Of a DNA stretch of 9,145 nucleotides, positions 5,544 to 9,145 are shown in pieces. Positions within the stretch are counted from its first letter, which is position 1. Each line of letters begins with the position of its first letter. The stretch covers positions 1-9,145 of the forward strand of contig CABVBR010000082.1 in NCBI GenBank assembly GCA_902496645.1, in the 5' to 3' direction. The notes below the pieces were generated by a model. The model saw only the letters and a program-made list of their open reading frames with translations. It searched no databases and had not been told where the DNA came from. Position numbers and translations under genes: made by a program. The stretch comes from an uncultured Collinsella sp. Lineage in GTDB: Bacteria > Actinomycetota > Coriobacteriia > Coriobacteriales > Coriobacteriaceae.

Positions 5544-6563
5544 ATGTTCGGCAATCCCTCGTATCCAACGTATCAGGCTTTTTTGGGGCTTGGCATCGCC
5601 GCTGCCATTGCGCTGCTGCTCATGCCGTGGTGGATCAAGCTGCTCAAGGTCGAGGGTATCGGCCAGCAGGTTCGTGCCGACGGCCCCAAGCGTCATTTGA
5701 TTAAACAGGGTACGCCCACCATGGGCGGCGTCGTCATTCTTGTCGCGATCTCGCTGACCTGCCTGCTGATGGGCAAGCTCACCACCGAGCTCGTGCTCGT
5801 GCTGCTTGCCACGCTGGCCACCGGCGTTCTGGGTCTCATCGACGACCTGACCTCTGTCACGCATGGTCGCTCGCTCGGCCTGACGCCTCACGCCAAGATG
5901 ATCGGTCTGACCATCATCTGCGTCACTTTTACCGTGCTCGCCGTCAATTGGTGCGGCGTCGCCCCCGAGATTCGTTTTCCCGGCGGCCTGACGATTGACC
6001 TCGGTGTTCTTTCGACCACCATCTGCGGCCTTTCGTTCCCGTGGCTCTACATTGTATTCTGCTGGCTGATGATCGCTGGTCTTTCCAATGCCGTGAACCT
6101 GACCGATGGTCTGGACGGCCTTGCCGGCGGCACTTCCATGATCGCCATGCTCGCCATGGCCGCCATGGCGTTTTTGCACGGTGACGTGAACCTGTCCATC
6201 TTCTGCACGGCGTGCGCCGGTGCCTGCCTGGGCTTTTTGTGGTTCAACTGTTACCCGGCGAGCATCTTTATGGGCGATACCGGTTCGCTTGCCCTGGGTG
6301 CCGCTTTTGCCTGCACCTCCATCATGACCAACACCGAAGTCGTTTCCCTCATCATCGGCGGTCTGTTTATCGTCGAGACCCTGTCGGTCATGATCCAGGT
6401 TGTCTATTTCCACTTTACGCACAAGCGCGTCTTCCTTATGGCGCCCATTCATCATCATTTCGAAAAGAAGGGCTGGGCCGAGACCAAGGTCGTTATCCGT
6501 TTTTGGATTATCGCCGCGGCCTTTGGCGCCGTTGGCCTCGCCCTGTTCTTCCAGTTGGGATAG
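5544..6563 (+). CDS. mraY: Phospho-N-acetylmuramoyl-pentapeptide-transferase MraY
   Basis: Integral membrane enzyme that transfers phospho-MurNAc-pentapeptide from UDP to undecaprenyl phosphate, forming lipid I on the cytoplasmic face of the membrane. The 339 residues contain about ten hydrophobic segments, as expected. Family motifs present are KQGTPTMGG (54-62), the Asp pair in LIDD (D100, D101), NLTDGLDGLAGG (185-196), FMGDTGS (242-248, with D245) and the histidine loop PIHHHFEKKGW (301-311). D100, D101 and D245 match the Asp residues implicated in catalysis and magnesium binding in characterised MraY proteins. The ATG is 3 bases after the murF stop. The nearest Shine-Dalgarno-like sequence is GGAAGG (5525-5530), 13 bases upstream and inside murF, so translational coupling is likely. 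murD follows 9 bases after the stop. Confidence 0.98.
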   Translation: MFGNPSYPTYQAFLGLGIAAAIALLLMPWWIKLLKVEGIGQQVRADGPKRHLIKQGTPTMGGVVILVAISLTCLLMGKLTTELVLVLLATLATGVLGLIDDLTSVTHGRSLGLTPHAKMIGLTIICVTFTVLAVNWCGVAPEIRFPGGLTIDLGVLSTTICGLSFPWLYIVFCWLMIAGLSNAVNLTDGLDGLAGGTSMIAMLAMAAMAFLHGDVNLSIFCTACAGACLGFLWFNCYPASIFMGDTGSLALGAAFACTSIMTNTEVVSLIIGGLFIVETLSVMIQVVYFHFTHKRVFLMAPIHHHFEKKGWAETKVVIRFWIIAAAFGAVGLALFFQLG

Positions 6564-6572
6564 TGGTCTTTC

Positions 6573-7979
6573 ATGCCTCTTGCTGATGTCTTTAGCCTGC
6601 TTGTTTTGGGGCAGGGTAAATCCGGTCTCGATGTCGCCCGTTGGGCGTTGGCTCACCCCGAGCGCGTGAGCGCCACGACCGTGTATGGCGGCGGTAGCTC
6701 CGAGCCCAATGACGCCACGCGTGCGCTCGAGGCGCAGGGCGCGTCGTTTGTCTACGGCACCGAGCAGGTCGAGGATGCCTATGACGTGTGCGTGACATGC
6801 CCTGGTATCTCGGAGTTTTCGGCCTTCTTTAAGGCTGGGCGTGAGCATGCCGCTCAGATTATGGGCGAGCCCGAGTTTGCCTATCGCCTGTCTCCCCAAA
6901 ATTGGATCGCCATCACGGGCACCAACGGCAAGACAACTACCACGTCGCTGACAGATTATCTGCTCAAGGCCGCCGGTGAAGCCAGCGTGGCCGTCGGCAA
7001 TATCGGCGAGCCGCCGGTGAACGAGATCGACGGCCGCGCACACAATGAGTGGTTTGTGGCCGAGCTGTCGAGTTATCAGATTGCTACGACCGCCGAGCTT
7101 CATCCTCGCGTGGCGGTGCTGCTCAACATCACGCCCGACCACCTGGGCTGGCACAAGAGCCACAAGAACTATGCGCTTGCCAAGATCAAGTTGTTCGAGA
7201 ATATGGTCGATGACGACCTCGTGGTTATCGACGTTGAGGATGCCGGCATCCATGAGTTCGATGAGTACATCTACACACCGGGTCGCCGCATCTGCAAGGT
7301 CGCTTTTGACGAGCCCAAGGGTGCAGACGCCGCCTTTGTGCGCGACGGCAAGATGGTCGTTCGCCTGAAGGGCGTCGAGACTCAGCTTGTCGCCACGTCC
7401 GAGCTCAAGATTTCGGGCCACCACAATGTCATCAATGCCCTATGTGCCGCCACGGCTGCTCTGGCCGTCGGTGCCGATCCCGAGGGCATTTGCCGCGGTT
7501 TGGCATCGTTCCAGCCGCTCGAACACCGCGTTGAGCCCTGTGGCGAGATCGATGGCGTGCGCTACGTCAACGATTCCAAGGCAACGAACACCGATGCGGT
7601 CGAAAAGGCCCTGACGGCGTTTCCCGACGACGATGTGATCTTGCTGCTCGGCGGCCACGATAAGGGTACGCCGCTTGCGGACTTTGCCCGCGTCGTTATG
7701 GACAACGTGCGCTCGGTCGTTTGCTTTGGCGATGCGCGCGAGCGCTTTACCGCCGCCATGGACGAGGCCGATGTCGATGGTGACGTGGATATCGCCCAGG
7801 CCGATGATCTGCGCGATGCCGTTGACGTTGCCCGCTCGCTCTCGAGCCGCGGCGACGTGATCCTGCTTTCGCCCGCCTGCTCTTCGTTCGACGAGTTCTC
7901 GGGCTACGAGGAGCGCGGTCGCGTGTTCAAGGACTACGTGGCCCAGCTTGCCGCAGCAGCGAAATCGCAAACGGAATAG
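6573..7979 (+). CDS. murD: UDP-N-acetylmuramoyl-L-alanine--D-glutamate ligase MurD
   Basis: ATP-dependent ligase that adds D-Glu to UDP-MurNAc-L-Ala in the cytoplasm. The 468-residue protein has the expected three domains. A Rossmann-like UDP-binding N-terminus contains LVLGQGKSGLDVA (10-22). The ATPase domain has GTNGKTTTT (116-124), GNIGEP (142-147), ELSSYQ (164-169) and NITPDHLGWH (185-194). K204 in ALAKIKLF probably matches the carbamylated lysine of MurD. The C-terminal domain has DSKATNTDAV (334-343), LLGGHDKG (358-365) and LLSPACSSFDEFSGYEERG (431-449). One detail differs from the form I expect in actinobacteria: Gly192 stands where DHLDWH-type sequences have Asp. The start lies 9 bases after mraY with only a weak GTGG upstream (6563-6566), so coupling to mraY translation is likely. 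ftsW starts 9 bases after the stop. Confidence 0.97.
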   Translation: MPLADVFSLLVLGQGKSGLDVARWALAHPERVSATTVYGGGSSEPNDATRALEAQGASFVYGTEQVEDAYDVCVTCPGISEFSAFFKAGREHAAQIMGEPEFAYRLSPQNWIAITGTNGKTTTTSLTDYLLKAAGEASVAVGNIGEPPVNEIDGRAHNEWFVAELSSYQIATTAELHPRVAVLLNITPDHLGWHKSHKNYALAKIKLFENMVDDDLVVIDVEDAGIHEFDEYIYTPGRRICKVAFDEPKGADAAFVRDGKMVVRLKGVETQLVATSELKISGHHNVINALCAATAALAVGADPEGICRGLASFQPLEHRVEPCGEIDGVRYVNDSKATNTDAVEKALTAFPDDDVILLLGGHDKGTPLADFARVVMDNVRSVVCFGDARERFTAAMDEADVDGDVDIAQADDLRDAVDVARSLSSRGDVILLSPACSSFDEFSGYEERGRVFKDYVAQLAAAAKSQTE

Positions 7980-7991
7980 GGGTTGCCGGTG
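7978..7991 (+). promoter_or_regulatory. Ribosome binding site and GTG start of ftsW
   Basis: AGGGG (7978-7982) overlaps the murD stop codon and lies 6 bases before an in-frame GTG (7989-7991). The next in-frame ATG (8016) has its nearest site, GAGGAG (7995-8000), 15 bases away, which is too far. This favours the GTG start. Confidence 0.55.
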
Positions 7992-9145
7992 AGAGAGGAG
8001 AGCCCCCGAAGTGATATGAGGAGGCCCGACTCGGACCGTGCTTCCTCGCTGCGTAGCACGACGCGTTCCGGACGCGGCGGGCAGACGTTCGGTGAGCGCT
8101 ATATTGCCGGCGTCCCCGCCCGCATCATGCGCCCCCGTTTGATATTTATGGCCTGCCTGTTTAGCTTGGTTTGCTTCGGCTTGCTGATGGTGTACTCGGC
8201 ATCTTCGGTCGAGGCGCTGCACGAGAACGGTTCGGCGACGTTTTTCCTGTTTCGACAGGCCGCGTTTGCCGGAGTTGGCGTGCTGGCTATGGTTGCCATC
8301 GTGCGCATCTTGCCGGACAGTTGGTTTGGGGAAGACGTGCTCAGGATCTTTCTCATGGGCATGATAGGGCTACTGGTTCTGGTGTTCTTTATGGGCAGCG
8401 GCAGTCGTGGCGCCACGCGTTGGCTCAACATCGCCGGTATTCAGTTCCAGCCGTCTGAGTTTTTAAAGCCGTTCGCCATCGCGTATTCGGCCATCATGCT
8501 CGACCGCATCTTTTCGCCCGGCGGCAACATCAACGAGTTTCTTCGCAAGATGGGTGTCTACCTGGGCATTTCGCTCTTCCTGATTTTTGTTCAGCCCGAT
8601 TTTGGCACCGTTCTGATCATCTTGCTGACCCTCATGTGCATGGCGTTGTTTGCGGGATTGGACCCCAAATATATCGTGTGGACGGTCGTTGCCGGCATCG
8701 CCGTCATTGCAATCGCCCTTATCGCCGAGCCGTATCGTATGACTCGTGTCCAGGTTGCTTGGAATCCTTGGGCAGACGAATATGGTGACGGCTATCAGGC
8801 TACGCTTGCCATCATGGCGTTTGCCTCGGGCGGCCTGTTCGGTCGCGGTATCGGCAACTCCACCATGAAGTACTCGTATTTGCCCGAGGCGCATAACGAC
8901 TACATCTTGGCTATTATCGGCGAGGAAGTTGGCTTTATCGGAACCGTGCTGTTCATTTTGGTGTTTGCGATGCTGATCTACTCGGCGTTTCGCATTGCCG
9001 AGCAGGCGACCGACCGTCGCGGAGCACTTATGGCATCGGGTTCCGCGGTCATTCTTGCGGTGCAGTTTTTGATCAACGCGCTGGGCATTCTCAATGTGTT
9101 TCCCATGACGGGCAAGCCACTGCCGTTTATCAGTTACGGCGGCTC
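7989..9145 (+). CDS. ftsW: Septal peptidoglycan glycosyltransferase FtsW (3' end outside window)
   Basis: SEDS-family membrane glycosyltransferase that polymerises lipid II at the septum in complex with FtsI. The window holds 385 codons and ends inside the conserved C-terminal motif TGKPLPFISYGGS, so only the last part is missing. A basic, Ser- and Arg-rich cytoplasmic tail (1-49) precedes the first membrane segment (about 51-70, ending LLMVYSASS). Other family motifs are RWLNIAGIQFQPSEFLKP (144-161), VQPDFGT (201-207), WNPWADEYGDGYQ (258-270) and YLPEAHNDYILAIIGEEVGF (297-316). That last motif marks FtsW rather than RodA in most lineages, and its Asp304 is at the position I believe is taken as catalytic in SEDS proteins. 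GTG 7989 is preferred over ATG 8016 because of its ribosome binding site. In the usual order, murG and murC would follow outside the window. Confidence 0.95.
   Translation, partial: MREESPRSDMRRPDSDRASSLRSTTRSGRGGQTFGERYIAGVPARIMRPRLIFMACLFSLVCFGLLMVYSASSVEALHENGSATFFLFRQAAFAGVGVLAMVAIVRILPDSWFGEDVLRIFLMGMIGLLVLVFFMGSGSRGATRWLNIAGIQFQPSEFLKPFAIAYSAIMLDRIFSPGGNINEFLRKMGVYLGISLFLIFVQPDFGTVLIILLTLMCMALFAGLDPKYIVWTVVAGIAVIAIALIAEPYRMTRVQVAWNPWADEYGDGYQATLAIMAFASGGLFGRGIGNSTMKYSYLPEAHNDYILAIIGEEVGFIGTVLFILVFAMLIYSAFRIAEQATDRRGALMASGSAVILAVQFLINALGILNVFPMTGKPLPFISYGG

Noticed and set aside
4149..7424. A 1,091-codon open frame on the - strand covering murF, mraY and part of murD
   Set aside because: It lies in codon phase opposite three genes with textbook motifs. 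It stays open because those genes share one frame and avoid TTA, CTA and TCA codons. Its translation is a His-, Gly- and Asp-rich shadow with no recognisable domain.
8019..8040. A full AGGAGG inside the ftsW tail codons followed by a GTG in another frame
   Set aside because: The spacing to that GTG is 13 bases and the frame closes after about 33 codons with no recognisable features. The AGGAGG encodes two Arg residues in the basic FtsW tail.

Overview
The window is a run of eight genes, all on the + strand, from a division and cell wall (dcw) cluster. The order is mraZ, rsmH, ftsL, ftsI, murF, mraY, murD, ftsW. Its left edge holds the start of the operon, with a strong sigma70-type promoter just upstream of mraZ. 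Its right edge cuts ftsW inside its conserved C-terminal motif. The high GC content, GC-rich third codon positions, FtsI and FtsW with basic cytoplasmic tails, and gene order suggest a high-GC actinobacterium. My best guess is Coriobacteriia (Collinsella-like), from general resemblance and not from a search.

Layout: positions 1-125 are a compact control region. It has G-rich 12-bp tandem repeats that could fold as a G-quadruplex, TGGGG-type repeats of the kind MraZ binds, a near-consensus promoter (TTGAAA, 17 bp, TATTAT) and two copies of a GGGG-N5-CCCC palindrome. mraZ (126-560) encodes the cluster's transcription factor. rsmH (581-1546) encodes the 16S rRNA methyltransferase. ftsL (1637-2107) and ftsI (2125-3990) encode a bitopic divisome protein and the septal transpeptidase. 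A 125-bp gap (3991-4115) follows, where many clusters carry murE. It holds an inverted repeat and a 15-codon ORF with its own Shine-Dalgarno sequence. murF (4116-5540), mraY (5544-6563), murD (6573-7979) and ftsW (7989 to the edge) are then separated by only 3-9 bases.

MurD and MurF add D-Glu and D-Ala-D-Ala to the UDP-MurNAc peptide. MraY moves the finished phospho-MurNAc-pentapeptide onto undecaprenyl phosphate to give lipid I. FtsW polymerises lipid II and FtsI crosslinks the strands at the septum, with FtsL helping to activate that pair. No terminator is visible between the genes, so they are probably one long transcript that continues past the window.

The protein content is conventional, and I found no sign of a new protein system. 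The points worth checking are regulatory: the structured mraZ promoter, the ftsI-murF gap with its possible leader peptide, possible masking of the ftsL ribosome binding site, and the missing murE.
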